NCBI RefSeq assembly: GCF_041227145.1
Contig: NZ_JBGFSP010000004.1
Span: 310,001-374,000, forward strand
Direction of reading: 5' to 3'
Length of the DNA: 64,000 bases
Source of the DNA: Bacteroides sp. AN502(2024)
GTDB lineage: Bacteria > Bacteroidota > Bacteroidia > Bacteroidales > Bacteroidaceae
Shown: positions 47,624 through 56,364 of the stretch, piece by piece
Layout of the letters: each line of letters begins with the position of its first letter
Numbering within the stretch: position 1 is the stretch's first letter
The notes under the pieces: model-generated
What the model was told of the DNA's origin: nothing
What the model saw: the letters and a program-made list of their open reading frames with translations, nothing else
The model's database searches: none
Made by a program: the position numbers and the translations under genes

Positions 47624-47662
47624 AAGAAAGCCGGACATCCTATTGGGATGTCCGGCTTTCTT
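47624..47662 (+). terminator. Terminator of pyrG-yidC
   Basis: A perfect 17-bp stem including AAAGCCGGACATCC (47627-47640) with loop TATTG and its complement, followed by a T-rich run (CTTTCTTTCG). It starts 25 bp after the yidC stop. Confidence 0.9.
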
Positions 47663-47675
47663 TCGCTAATAATGA

Positions 47676-47846
47676 ATGATGATGAAGACTAAATATACAT
47701 ATCAACAAATCTGGACCATTGCCTACCCTATCCTGATCAGTTTGGTCATGGAGCAGCTTATCGGCATGACGGACACGACCTTTTGGGGGCGTGTGGGTGA
47801 AATTGATGATGTGAAGAAAGGAAACTGGAGGAAAAAGAAGATTTAA
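47676..47846 (+). pseudogene. Truncated MATE efflux transporter gene, N-terminal remnant
   Basis: From the ATGATGATG at 47676 it reads YTYQQIWTIAYPILISLVME then QLIGMTDTTFWGRVGEI, the standard start of Bacteroides MATE transporters. Homology then ends abruptly at DDVKKGNWRKKKI and a stop after 56 codons, where about 440 residues should follow. The missing part is replaced by the ATPase module that begins at 47941. Confidence 0.85.
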
Positions 47847-47855
47847 AAAGGATTT

Positions 47856-47883
47856 CCCAAACAAGTAATCTCTTTTGTTTGGG
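47856..47883. promoter_or_regulatory. Inverted repeat overlapping the -33 box of the ATPase module
   Basis: CCCAAACAA (47856-47864) with its exact complement TTGTTTGGG (47875-47883). The right arm contains the -33 TTTG of the next promoter, so a bound regulator would block it; it could instead end transcripts from the MATE remnant. Confidence 0.5.
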
Positions 47884-47909
47884 GGATTGAAGGAAATAGT
47901 TTACTTTTG
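47878..47909 (+). promoter_or_regulatory. Promoter of the two-gene ATPase module
   Basis: TTTG (47878-47881), 20 bp, TACTTTTG (47902-47909): a consensus Bacteroides promoter 32 bp before the ATG at 47941. Confidence 0.75.
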
Positions 47910-47940
47910 TGATAAGTATCATTTATAACATACACCTATT

Positions 47941-49173
47941 ATGTTACAACTCACTATCAGACAAATCGGACCGATTAAAAATATAACTCTCAACCTGAAC
48001 AGGTTTAATGTCTTGATCGGACCTCAAAGCAGTGGCAAAAGCACGGTTGCGAAAATCATCAGTTTTTGCCTTTGGCTGGAAAAAGATGTACTGATGCAGC
48101 GTACAACGGAGTATATAAACCGCACTTTCATTGAAAAACAATTATTGGAATTTCATAAGCTAAAAAACTATTTGAATGACGGATATTCTATTTCATTCCA
48201 AGGTGAAATTTTAAATTTCACCTTGGATGAGAAGCACTGTGACGTTCAACTAAATAAAGGATTCGAGCAATGCAAAATTGGTAAGATAGCCTATATACCT
48301 GCTGAAAGGAATGCTGTTACATTATCCAACATCGCTTCCTTAAAAATGCCGGAAAATAATACGCGAAGCTTTATCTTCGACTGGCTGGAAATACATCAAA
48401 AGTTTCAAAAGAAAAATGCTGTAGACTTATTGAAGTTCAAATTGAAGTATTACTACGAAGAAACTTCACAGAAAGATATTATTATTCTTGAAAACGGAAA
48501 AGAAATAACGTTGGAAGAGGCGTCCAGCGGTCTGCAGTCAGTAGTGCCATTATATGTGTATATGTATTATCTGACACATTGGGTATATGAACATCAGGAA
48601 GATATATCCTTCAATAAGGAAGAAAGAATCAAAAATATCGTAGCACAAGAACTTCAGAAAGTACTGGAGAGAACAGATATCACAATGCTGGGAGCGAATA
48701 AGTTTTTTGATTTAATCCGTGAACAGCAAAGTGCACTGAAAGAAAATCTTTCGCATACGCATTATTCCAATATTATCTTGGAAGAGCCGGAACTGAATTT
48801 ATTTCCCGAGACACAGAAAGATCTGATATATGACATGCTTGGCATGATTAATAACAGCCGCGACCGTATTGTGATGACAACGCATAGCCCTTATCTGCTT
48901 TATGCGCTCAATAACTGCATGTTATGTTATTTGGCACAAGATAATATCCCCAAGGAAGATGAAGAACTTTATCTTCTTAAGAAATCGATGATTAATCCTG
49001 CGGATGTATCGGTATGGGAAATCAAAGACGGAGCTTTTGCACCTTATAAAGAAAATCCCCATTTCACCATTCAAGACGAAAAAGGGTTGATACGTAATAA
49101 CTATTTTGACAGAATCATGAAAAATATAATGGCAGATTTTTCTTCACTAATGGATTATTGTGATGAAGATTGA
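47941..49173 (+). CDS. AAA ATPase (OLD/PtuA-like), first gene of an inserted two-gene module
   Basis: 410 residues. Walker A VLIGPQSSGKSTVAKI near residues 24-39; a signature-like EASSGLQSVVPLY near 193; Walker B NIILEEPELNLFPETQKD near 276; switch MTTHSPYLLYALNN near 308. It is ABC/OLD-like and soluble. It lies in the place of a deleted MATE gene and overlaps a small partner by 11 bp. Layout resembles Septu-type ATPase plus nuclease pairs, but the partner is not an HNH protein. Confidence 0.75.
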   Translation: MLQLTIRQIGPIKNITLNLNRFNVLIGPQSSGKSTVAKIISFCLWLEKDVLMQRTTEYINRTFIEKQLLEFHKLKNYLNDGYSISFQGEILNFTLDEKHCDVQLNKGFEQCKIGKIAYIPAERNAVTLSNIASLKMPENNTRSFIFDWLEIHQKFQKKNAVDLLKFKLKYYYEETSQKDIIILENGKEITLEEASSGLQSVVPLYVYMYYLTHWVYEHQEDISFNKEERIKNIVAQELQKVLERTDITMLGANKFFDLIREQQSALKENLSHTHYSNIILEEPELNLFPETQKDLIYDMLGMINNSRDRIVMTTHSPYLLYALNNCMLCYLAQDNIPKEDEELYLLKKSMINPADVSVWEIKDGAFAPYKENPHFTIQDEKGLIRNNYFDRIMKNIMADFSSLMDYCDED

Positions 49174-49729
49174 ACTATTTGCTAACTACCAGGAGTTAAA
49201 AGAAGATGCTTATCTAATGGATTATACGCAAGCTACTAAAAGCCAGCAGAAAGTATGTATTGCCTGTACTCCTCCGGAGGACATTGCCTATTTCCATCTC
49301 TCCAACCCCAGAAAAGTGGCTTACTGGGCGGTAAATTTTGAAGAGAATGCAGCTGTCCTGAAAGGCTCCGACCAATGTGAATGCATGTTTGCAGCAAGCA
49401 GGGCAACCAGTAAAGGATGGGTCTGCCTGGTGGAACTTAAATATTGTCTGGAGAAGAATATCGAAAGAAATTCAGCACATGCTTTCCGGCAACTGCATGA
49501 CACATTGGAGAAATTAGTGGAGAAAGAAATCTTGGATTATCACTCACACCGCATCTATTTGAATATCTCCATTCCGGAGCATTCAAACAAAGCTCCTTTC
49601 ATGGCATTCCTCAATTCTCAGGATGAATTGCTGAGTATATTGGAAGAACATAAAGTGAAAGTATTAGGGTATAATAAGGCTTTAATCCTGAATGAAGGAT
49701 TTATTAAAATACCTAAGGAGAAAATATAG
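49163..49729 (+). CDS. Unknown ATPase partner with an ExK motif (candidate nuclease)
   Basis: 188 residues from the ATG at 49163 (a GTG one codon earlier is also open). I do not recognise the family. A plausible PD-(D/E)XK core is visible: Asp in KGSDQCECMF near residue 70, then WVCLVELKYCLEKN near 88-101 with E-L-K, followed by a helix carrying Gln (FRQLHDTLEKLV). It overlaps the ATPase gene by 11 bp, so both are co-translated. I infer the effector of an anti-phage pair. The stop lies only 19 bp before the S9 peptidase gene. Confidence 0.65.
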   Translation: MKIELFANYQELKEDAYLMDYTQATKSQQKVCIACTPPEDIAYFHLSNPRKVAYWAVNFEENAAVLKGSDQCECMFAASRATSKGWVCLVELKYCLEKNIERNSAHAFRQLHDTLEKLVEKEILDYHSHRIYLNISIPEHSNKAPFMAFLNSQDELLSILEEHKVKVLGYNKALILNEGFIKIPKEKI

Positions 49730-49748
49730 TAAACATAATCAATAAATC

Positions 49749-51851
49749 ATGAGACAAGCTAATTTAATTATGATGTCGACAGCAATGTTGTTAGCTGCCT
49801 GCGGAGGAACCAAAGAGGCGGGCAAGACGGATCAAGTGCTTATCGGAAAATCGGATATCAAGATTGAAGGGAAGCGCATGACTCCCGAAGCGCTTTGGGC
49901 GATGGGACGTATCGGCGGATTCGCCGTATCGCCCGATGGAAAGAAAATTGCGTATACGGTAGCGTATTACAGCGTACCGGAAAACAAGAGTAACCGGGAA
50001 GTTTTCGTGATGAACGCAGATGGGAGCGATAACCAACAAATCACTCATACCCCCTATCAGGAGAATGAGGTGACCTGGATGAAGGGAGGCACCAAACTTG
50101 CATTCTTAAGTAATGACAACGGAAGCAGCCAGCTCTATGAAATGAATCCGGATGGTAGCGGACGCAAACAGCTGACCCACTACGACGGAGATATCGAGGG
50201 ATATTCCATCTCACCGGATGGCAAAAAACTGCTTTTTATTTCACAAGTAAAGACAAAAGAGAGTACTGCTGACAAGTATCCGGACCTGCCGAAAGCTACA
50301 GGTATCATCGTTACCGACCTGATGTACAAACATTGGGACGAATGGGTGACCACCGCTCCGCATCCTTTCATTGCCGATTTTGACGGTAACGGTATTTCCA
50401 ATATCGTGGATATCCTGAACGGTGAACCGTATGAAAGTCCGATGAAGCCTTGGGGGGGCATTGAACAACTTGCCTGGAATACAACTTCGGACAAAGTGGC
50501 TTACACCTGTCGCAAAAAGACCGGACTGGAATATGCGATTTCCACTAACTCAGATATCTATGTCTACGACCTGAACACCCACAAAACGGAAAATATTACG
50601 GAAGAGAACAAAGGATACGATACCAATCCTCAATACTCACCGGACGGCAAATATATTGCTTGGCAGAGTATGGAACGTGACGGATATGAAGCCGATCTGA
50701 ACCGTCTGTTCATCATGAATCTGGAAACCGGCGAGAAGCGTTTTGTGAGCAAGGCATTCGAATCGAATGTAGATGCTTTTGTCTGGGGAGCAGATGCGAA
50801 AGTGATCTATTTCACAGGTGTATGGCACGGAGAATCGCAGATTTATGCGCTTGACCTGGCCAATGATTCGGTAAAGGCAATCACTTCGGGAATACACGAT
50901 TACGAAGGTGTAGCTCTTTTCGGGGATAAACTGATTGCGAAACGTCATTCAATGAGCATGGGTGATGAGATTTATGCCGTGGCACCGGATGGTTCTACCA
51001 CCCAACTGACACAGGAGAATAAACCAATCTATGACCAGCTGGAAATGGGTAAAGTGGAAGGTCGCTGGATGAAAACGACAGATGGCAAACAGATGTTGAC
51101 ATGGGTGATTTATCCTCCGCAGTTTGATCCGAACAAGAAATACCCCACCCTCTTATTCTGTGAAGGAGGTCCACAGAGTCCGGTAAGTCAGTTCTGGTCT
51201 TATCGCTGGAACTTCCAGATAATGGCAGCCCATGATTATATCATTGTTGCTCCCAACCGTCGCGGCTTGCCAGGATTCGGTGTGGAATGGAACGAACAGA
51301 TCAGTGGCGACTACGGTGGTCAGTGTATGAAGGATTACCTCACTGCCATTGATGAAATGGCCAAAGAACCGTATGTAGACAAAGATCGTCTGGGATGTGT
51401 AGGTGCCAGCTTCGGAGGATTCTCCGTATATTGGCTGGCTGGACATCATGACAAGCGATTCAAAGCGTTTATCGCCCACGATGGTATTTTCAATATGGAG
51501 ATGCAATATCTGGAAACTGAAGAAAAATGGTTTGCCAACTGGGATATGGGAGGCGCATATTGGGAAAAACAGAATCCGGTGGCACAGCGTACATTCGCCA
51601 ACTCTCCTCACCTGTTCGTAGAGAAATGGGATACTCCTATTCTCTGTATTCATGGAGAGAAAGACTACCGTATCCTGGCTAATCAGGCAATGGCCGCTTT
51701 TGACGCTGCCGTAATGCGTGGTATTCCTGCAGAATTGCTGATTTATCCGGATGAAAACCACTGGGTATTGAAACCGCAGAATGGGGTTCTATGGCAACGC
51801 ACATTCTTTGAATGGTTGGACAAATGGTTGAAGGAAGCTCCATCTAAGTAA
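49749..51851 (+). CDS. S9-family prolyl oligopeptidase/dipeptidyl peptidase lipoprotein
   Basis: 700 residues. The lipoprotein signal ends MLLAACGGTKEAG (Cys at about 18). A beta-propeller with WD/TolB-like repeats (FAVSPDGKKIAYTV, YSISPDGKKLLFIS, PQYSPDGKYIAWQS) fills about 40-400. The hydrolase domain has the serine in GCVGASFGGFSVYW near 556, then an Asp in ILCIHGEKDYRIL near 635 and His in YPDENHWVLKP near 669. Anchored in the envelope, it would cleave peptides in the periplasm or at the surface. Now directly behind the inserted ATPase module. Confidence 0.93.
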   Translation: MRQANLIMMSTAMLLAACGGTKEAGKTDQVLIGKSDIKIEGKRMTPEALWAMGRIGGFAVSPDGKKIAYTVAYYSVPENKSNREVFVMNADGSDNQQITHTPYQENEVTWMKGGTKLAFLSNDNGSSQLYEMNPDGSGRKQLTHYDGDIEGYSISPDGKKLLFISQVKTKESTADKYPDLPKATGIIVTDLMYKHWDEWVTTAPHPFIADFDGNGISNIVDILNGEPYESPMKPWGGIEQLAWNTTSDKVAYTCRKKTGLEYAISTNSDIYVYDLNTHKTENITEENKGYDTNPQYSPDGKYIAWQSMERDGYEADLNRLFIMNLETGEKRFVSKAFESNVDAFVWGADAKVIYFTGVWHGESQIYALDLANDSVKAITSGIHDYEGVALFGDKLIAKRHSMSMGDEIYAVAPDGSTTQLTQENKPIYDQLEMGKVEGRWMKTTDGKQMLTWVIYPPQFDPNKKYPTLLFCEGGPQSPVSQFWSYRWNFQIMAAHDYIIVAPNRRGLPGFGVEWNEQISGDYGGQCMKDYLTAIDEMAKEPYVDKDRLGCVGASFGGFSVYWLAGHHDKRFKAFIAHDGIFNMEMQYLETEEKWFANWDMGGAYWEKQNPVAQRTFANSPHLFVEKWDTPILCIHGEKDYRILANQAMAAFDAAVMRGIPAELLIYPDENHWVLKPQNGVLWQRTFFEWLDKWLKEAPSK

Positions 51852-51857
51852 AATGAA

Positions 51858-51898
51858 AGAAGGCTTTGTTCTCAATCTACTTGAGTTCAGAGCCTTCT
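51858..51898. terminator. Two-way terminator between the S9 peptidase and the PspC gene
   Basis: AGAAGGCT (51858-51865) pairs with AGCCTTCT (51891-51898); an inner stem CTCAA/TTGAG (51871-51875, 51881-51885) extends it. It lies between converging genes. Confidence 0.75.
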
Positions 51899-51974
51899 CC
51901 ATTACATCCATCATAAATCGGCTAAATCTTACTCCGAATAAATATGATTTTTTTTTCAATCGAATGAACCTTCG

Positions 51975-53072
51975 TTAAGAACAATGCAAGCCATACAAAG
52001 GCAGTTGCCAACCAATAGCTGAAAGATTAAGAATCATTATAACTGCCCCCAATATCCATAGAATCAGTAGCGACCATTTCAAACCTGCTCCCATTGGCGA
52101 CCAATGGAATAGCTGCCGCAAGATAGTATACAAGAAAACTCCTAATGGAATACCTATGAGGGCAACTCCGGCAATCGTACCCAGTAGCGTCATCATCGGT
52201 GATACAGAAGTAACCGGCATCCAGTCGATGGTAGGCAGCATCTCGTAAAGCAGTGCTCCTCCGCCAACTGCCACGGCAATTGCCGCAAACACTAATGCTA
52301 CCAGTACAATAGCCAGTACAAACAAGAGAGGGCAGCAGAGAATGACAAGAGCTACCAGAAATATTTTAAAGAAAACAGCAGCAATAGAAACAAATACATC
52401 GCCTATCTTTTGGAAAAAGGTACGCGGTTTGCCGGAGTTCATGTAGTTATTGACTCCATCCGCTACCCGTTCGAAGCCGTCTGTCACTGTTTTGCCAATA
52501 TTCTCAATGGTTACCGCTTCTCCGCGCATACTCAACTTTTCTGCAGCTGTACGGGCTTCCGGAATAACAATCCATCCGATAAAATAAAGGATAATCATCG
52601 GACAATAAGGCATAAACACCAGGACAATCATCAGAATACGCACCAGTGTAATGTCCCAACCGAAGTAAGCAGCCAGTCCTGCTGCCACACCCCCCAACAT
52701 TTTATTATCCGGATCACGAAACCAACGACGCCGGGTAGAGGTTTGCGTATTACTTGGATTAGCGGACGATGCTTGTTCCGTTCTTTTCTGCGATTCCGTA
52801 TCTTCGTCGGCAACTCCAAAATCTTCCGGTTTGCCTACGCGGGCGATGATTTCTTCCACATCCGAAACGGTGATGACCTGTTTTCCTTCAGTTACTTTCT
52901 CGGCAAACAATTCGGCAATACGCATCTCAATATCGTTTACGATCTCTTCCGCACCCTCCTGTTTACGAAAGTAATGTTTCAAATTAGACAGATAATTGTC
53001 TAACAGCCGGTAGGCATCGTCATCTATATGATAAACGACTCCTCCTAAATTTACGGTCAATGTCTTTTTCAT
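51975..53072 (-). CDS. PspC-domain envelope-stress membrane protein
   Basis: 365 residues. The N-terminal 90 residues are soluble and helical (EEIVNDIEMRIAELFAEKV). The PspC domain follows: RWFRDPDNKMLGGVAAGLAAY near 114-134 and FMPYCPMIILYFIGWIVIPE near 152. Then several membrane helices (VALVILCCPLLFVLAIVLVA and others). PspC domains sense envelope stress in the phage-shock response. It is 21 bp downstream of a PadR regulator gene that probably controls it. Confidence 0.9.
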   Translation of the reverse strand: MKKTLTVNLGGVVYHIDDDAYRLLDNYLSNLKHYFRKQEGAEEIVNDIEMRIAELFAEKVTEGKQVITVSDVEEIIARVGKPEDFGVADEDTESQKRTEQASSANPSNTQTSTRRRWFRDPDNKMLGGVAAGLAAYFGWDITLVRILMIVLVFMPYCPMIILYFIGWIVIPEARTAAEKLSMRGEAVTIENIGKTVTDGFERVADGVNNYMNSGKPRTFFQKIGDVFVSIAAVFFKIFLVALVILCCPLLFVLAIVLVALVFAAIAVAVGGGALLYEMLPTIDWMPVTSVSPMMTLLGTIAGVALIGIPLGVFLYTILRQLFHWSPMGAGLKWSLLILWILGAVIMILNLSAIGWQLPLYGLHCS

Positions 53073-53093
53073 TTTTATTTCTTCTTTTTCGGA

Positions 53094-53420
53094 TTATTTA
53101 TTGGCTATATGATTCACTGTGTCGTTAAGCTCTTTCCAGGAAATTTCCAGTTCGCCCAAAAAGACTTCTCCTTGTTCAGTAAGTTTATAGTATTTGCGGG
53201 GAGGTCCCTGGGTAGATTCCACCCACTCATAACTTAACAGGTCGTCATTTTTCAGACGGGTCAGCAACGGATACAGGGTACCTTCCACTACGATCAGTTG
53301 GGCTTCTTTCAATTTTTGAATAATATCAGAAGCATAAGAGGGTTCCTTGTGCAGTAAAAGCATGATGCAATATTCAAGCATGCCTTTCCTCATCTGTGAT
53401 TTTACATTGTCCACTTTCAT
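53094..53420 (-). CDS. PadR-family transcriptional regulator
   Basis: 108 residues. Winged helix with KGMLEYCIMLLLHKEPSYAS, then VVEGTLYPLLTRLKNDDLLS near 45-64 and GPPRKYYKLTEQGEVFL near 78, all diagnostic of PadR. It leads the padR-pspC operon. A dyad at its promoter (53460-53484) suggests autorepression. Confidence 0.93.
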   Translation of the reverse strand: MKVDNVKSQMRKGMLEYCIMLLLHKEPSYASDIIQKLKEAQLIVVEGTLYPLLTRLKNDDLLSYEWVESTQGPPRKYYKLTEQGEVFLGELEISWKELNDTVNHIANK

Positions 53421-53441
53421 GATTCACTTCTTTTAGATGCA

Positions 53442-53449
53442 CAAATATA
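53442..53449 (-). promoter_or_regulatory. Predicted -7 box of padR-pspC
   Basis: Minus-strand TATATTTG (53449 to 53442), 22 bp before the ATG at 53420; the dyad at 53460-53484 lies where the -33 box should be. Confidence 0.65.
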
Positions 53450-53459
53450 TGCATTACTT

Positions 53460-53484
53460 TAGTACCTTGCATTACAAAGTACTA
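53460..53484. promoter_or_regulatory. Dyad, candidate PadR operator
   Basis: A 25-bp region with TAGTAC at the left and GTACTA at the right, and TTG/CAA inside at symmetric places. It overlaps the -33 region of the padR promoter, where PadR autorepressors usually bind. Confidence 0.55.
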
Positions 53485-53545
53485 TAAATTAACAATAATT
53501 AAAACATCAGAGACTATCCACCTTATTATAAAAAGAAATAATGGC

Positions 53546-53553
53546 TATATTTG
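53546..53553 (+). promoter_or_regulatory. Predicted -7 box of the GNAT gene
   Basis: TATATTTG, 31 bp before the ATG at 53584. Confidence 0.55.
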
Positions 53554-53583
53554 TGCCTATTAAACCAAGAACAGATAATAGAT

Positions 53584-54081
53584 ATGTTTACAATTCGAAA
53601 AGCAACGACAGCCGATTGCGAGCTTATTCATAAGATGGCAAAAGAAGTATTTCCTGCCACCTACAAGGAAATTTTATCTCCCGAACAACTGGATTATATG
53701 ATGGAATGGATGTATGCTCCCTCCAATGTACGCAAGCAAATGGAGGAAGAAGGACACGTGTACTCCATTGCCTATAAAGAGGATGAACCATGCGGATACG
53801 TCTCTGTACAGCAACAGGAAAAGGATGTATTCCATCTTCAGAAAATCTATGTCCTCCCCCGCTTTCAAGGTACGCACTGCGGAAGTTTTTTATTTAAGGA
53901 AGCAATCAAGTGTATCAAGGAAATGCACCCGGGATCTTGCCTGATGGAGCTGAACGTGAATCGTAATAATAAAGCTTTGCATTTTTACGAGCACATGGGG
54001 ATGAGAAAGTTACGGGAAGGTGATTTCCCGATCGGAAACGGGTATTATATGAATGATTATATTATGGGATTGGATATTTGA
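53584..54081 (+). CDS. GNAT-family N-acetyltransferase
   Basis: 165 residues from the ATG at 53584, which is where the family opening MFTIRKATTADCELIHKMA starts. Motif A is VFHLQKIYVLPRFQGTHCGS near 80-99 (acetyl-CoA site), and motif B LELNVNRNNKALHFYEHMGM-like text (LMELNVNRNNKALHFYEHMG) near 122. Substrate unknown; RimI-like or small-molecule acetyltransferase. Confidence 0.9.
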   Translation: MFTIRKATTADCELIHKMAKEVFPATYKEILSPEQLDYMMEWMYAPSNVRKQMEEEGHVYSIAYKEDEPCGYVSVQQQEKDVFHLQKIYVLPRFQGTHCGSFLFKEAIKCIKEMHPGSCLMELNVNRNNKALHFYEHMGMRKLREGDFPIGNGYYMNDYIMGLDI

Positions 54082-54087
54082 CAAACA

Positions 54088-54154
54088 AAAATGAAGATGT
54101 GTCAGAACTCCTCTTGATTTTTAGTTTATGAGCGTTATGACACATCCTCATTTT
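54088..54154. terminator. Two-way terminator between GNAT and POT transporter genes
   Basis: AAAATGA-A-GATGTGTCA (54088-54104) pairs with TGACACATC-C-TCATTTT (54138-54154) with one mismatch and a 33-nt loop. A/T-rich ends serve both strands. Confidence 0.75.
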
Positions 54155-54174
54155 ATGTAGTTAATGGCAAGATC

Positions 54175-55734
54175 TTATTTCGCTACGCGTTCCAGCCATT
54201 TTACCATTGAAAGCATTACAATCATAGAGGCACCTGTTGCTCCTACAAATACTAGCCAGCAAGCCCAAATGGGAACATTTGTATAAAGAATACCACCGAT
54301 AAACAGCAGTGAGTTACCCACAGCCGTGGCAGCCAACCAACAACCTTGCATCAGTCCCTGCAAATGAGGAGGAGCCACTTTAGATACGAATGATAATCCC
54401 AAAGGAGAAATAAACAGTTCGGCAACTGTAAGGATGAAATACAAACCGATCATAATCCACGGTGTCACACGAACAGCATTTATTTCAGCAGCGCTCATCG
54501 TACCCAATACCTCTTTCGAAGGCAATGTAAAGGAGAATACCATCAAGAACACATACGCTAATGCGGCAATACCCATACCGATAGCAATCTTCATCGGGGT
54601 AGAAGGTTCTTTCCCCTTCTTTTTCATTGAGCCGAACATCCACATGATAAATGGGGTCAGGAATACCACGAAGAACGGATTAACACTCTGGAATATTTCA
54701 GCTCCCTTGATCTGCGTAAAACCTAAGTCGATATTAATAACACTCAAATCCACATAGTCACGGGCAAAATAAGTCAGAGAATAACCATTCTGATGGAACG
54801 ATAACCAGAAGAAAATAACAACACCAAATACTGCAAACAAAGCATAGATACGTTGTTTAATTTCAGTAGCGCTCATTTTGATTTCCTCCTTATTCACAGT
54901 CGCAGTGTCTTTGCTTGTTTCCAATTTAGTCGCAGGATCCGGAAAACGTTTCTTATTTGCCACATAAATAACCAGCGAAATAAGCATAGCACCAATGGCA
55001 GCCATAAAAGCATACTGAAAACCACGGTTAAACACATCAAGGTAGCTATTAACAAACATCCCCATATCTGTCACAGGAGTTCCATCAAGAACCACGTTCT
55101 TGGCCAGGGTGGACAGATTCTCCATTGCTTGCGGAGCCATGTCATTTCCTTTTTCCAAATATTGATGGCACAATTCAGGCAGAGTAGCATCATAATCAAA
55201 GTTGTTCACCTTCAACCACCAGTTGCGCACACCAATAGCAATAAACGGTGCAAAGACAGCTCCAATATTGATAAACATATAAAATATCTGGAAACCGGCA
55301 TCACGAAGATTGGAATATTTAGGATCATCGTACATCTGACCTACCAAAGCCTGAAGATTTCCTTTAAACAAACCGTTACCAAAAGCAATCACCAACAGTC
55401 CGAAACAGGTTAATCCCAGATAAAGAGCCATACTAGGAACAGGAGTCGGAGTGGGAATGGCAATAATCAAATAACCGACAGCCATTAATATCAGTCCCAC
55501 TAAAATAGTGCCTTTAAAATTTTTCGTTTTATCAGCAATCACACCTCCTGCTAAAGCTAAAATATAAATGGAAGCATAAAATGCAGAATAAATGTACCCG
55601 GTAGTTGTCTCGGACAATCCAAATTTCGCTGAAATGAACAATGTCAAAATCGCCATCATAATATAGAAGCCGAAACGCTCTCCCATATTAGCTAAAGCAG
55701 CAGCAATCAGACCTTTAGGGTGTTTACTGAACAT
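54175..55734 (-). CDS. Proton-dependent oligopeptide transporter (POT/PTR family)
   Basis: 519 residues with about 12-14 hydrophobic helices. The N-terminus has ANMGERFGFYIMMAILTLFI near 15-35, carrying the ExxER-type proton-coupling motif of POT carriers (here MGERFGFY). FGNGLFKGNLQALVGQMYDD near 117 is the second family motif. A long insertion near 165-235 and VAPPHLQGLMQGCW near 452 are also typical. Imports di- and tripeptides with protons. Confidence 0.93.
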   Translation of the reverse strand: MFSKHPKGLIAAALANMGERFGFYIMMAILTLFISAKFGLSETTTGYIYSAFYASIYILALAGGVIADKTKNFKGTILVGLILMAVGYLIIAIPTPTPVPSMALYLGLTCFGLLVIAFGNGLFKGNLQALVGQMYDDPKYSNLRDAGFQIFYMFINIGAVFAPFIAIGVRNWWLKVNNFDYDATLPELCHQYLEKGNDMAPQAMENLSTLAKNVVLDGTPVTDMGMFVNSYLDVFNRGFQYAFMAAIGAMLISLVIYVANKKRFPDPATKLETSKDTATVNKEEIKMSATEIKQRIYALFAVFGVVIFFWLSFHQNGYSLTYFARDYVDLSVINIDLGFTQIKGAEIFQSVNPFFVVFLTPFIMWMFGSMKKKGKEPSTPMKIAIGMGIAALAYVFLMVFSFTLPSKEVLGTMSAAEINAVRVTPWIMIGLYFILTVAELFISPLGLSFVSKVAPPHLQGLMQGCWLAATAVGNSLLFIGGILYTNVPIWACWLVFVGATGASMIVMLSMVKWLERVAK

Positions 55735-55786
55735 AGATATAAGTTTTTAAAATTAATAAATGATTGATTTAAATAAATATTTCTTG

Positions 55787-55794
55787 CAAATATA
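55787..55794 (-). promoter_or_regulatory. Predicted -7 box of the POT transporter gene
   Basis: Minus-strand TATATTTG followed by C (55794 to 55787), 53 bp before the ATG at 55734. Confidence 0.6.
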
Positions 55795-55831
55795 TACTTT
55801 TTCTTGAGTTTTTGCACAATGATTTGTCAAA

Positions 55832-56311
55832 CTACTCCTCAAATAAACGACAAACTTCTGCCTTCGATTCACGAATCAGATCTTCCGGAGCTATTTTTAT
55901 CTGAAGTCCCCGCACACCGGCACTTACATAAATATATGGAAACTGCCGACTGGTTTCATGGATATAAGTAGGAAAATGTTTCTTCATACCGATAGGCGAA
56001 CACCCTCCCCGGATATATCCGGTAAGTGGCAAAAGTTCTTTTACGGGAATCAAATCGCACTTCTTATTACCCGAAGCTTTAGCTGCCAGTTTCAAGTCAA
56101 CTTCATGCTCTCCCGGGATGACACAGACAAAATATCCACTTTTATCGCCGTGCAGCACAAGAGTCTTAAACACTTGCTCAATGTTTTCTCCCAAATCTGC
56201 TGCAACATGCACAGCACTCAAGTCGTTCTCATCTACTTCGTAGGGAATTAATTCATAAGTTATCTTATCCCTGTCTAACAACCGTGCGGCATTTGTTTTA
56301 TTGATTTTCAT
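55832..56311 (-). CDS. ybaK: Cys-tRNA(Pro)/aminoacyl-tRNA deacylase YbaK
   Basis: 159 residues. INKTNAARLLDRDKITYELI opens it; VFKTLVLHGDKSGYFVCVIPG near 47 contains the catalytic Lys of the YbaK fold; GYIRGGCSPIGMKKHFPTYI near 93-112 is the substrate-loop signature (GGxSPxGxKK). It removes mischarged Cys from tRNA-Pro. A 49-bp gap separates it from uvrA. Confidence 0.93.
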   Translation of the reverse strand: MKINKTNAARLLDRDKITYELIPYEVDENDLSAVHVAADLGENIEQVFKTLVLHGDKSGYFVCVIPGEHEVDLKLAAKASGNKKCDLIPVKELLPLTGYIRGGCSPIGMKKHFPTYIHETSRQFPYIYVSAGVRGLQIKIAPEDLIRESKAEVCRLFEE

Positions 56312-56364
56312 TTCCGTTGTATTTATAAGTTCTGTATCTGATAAATAAAGAATATGATAAATAA

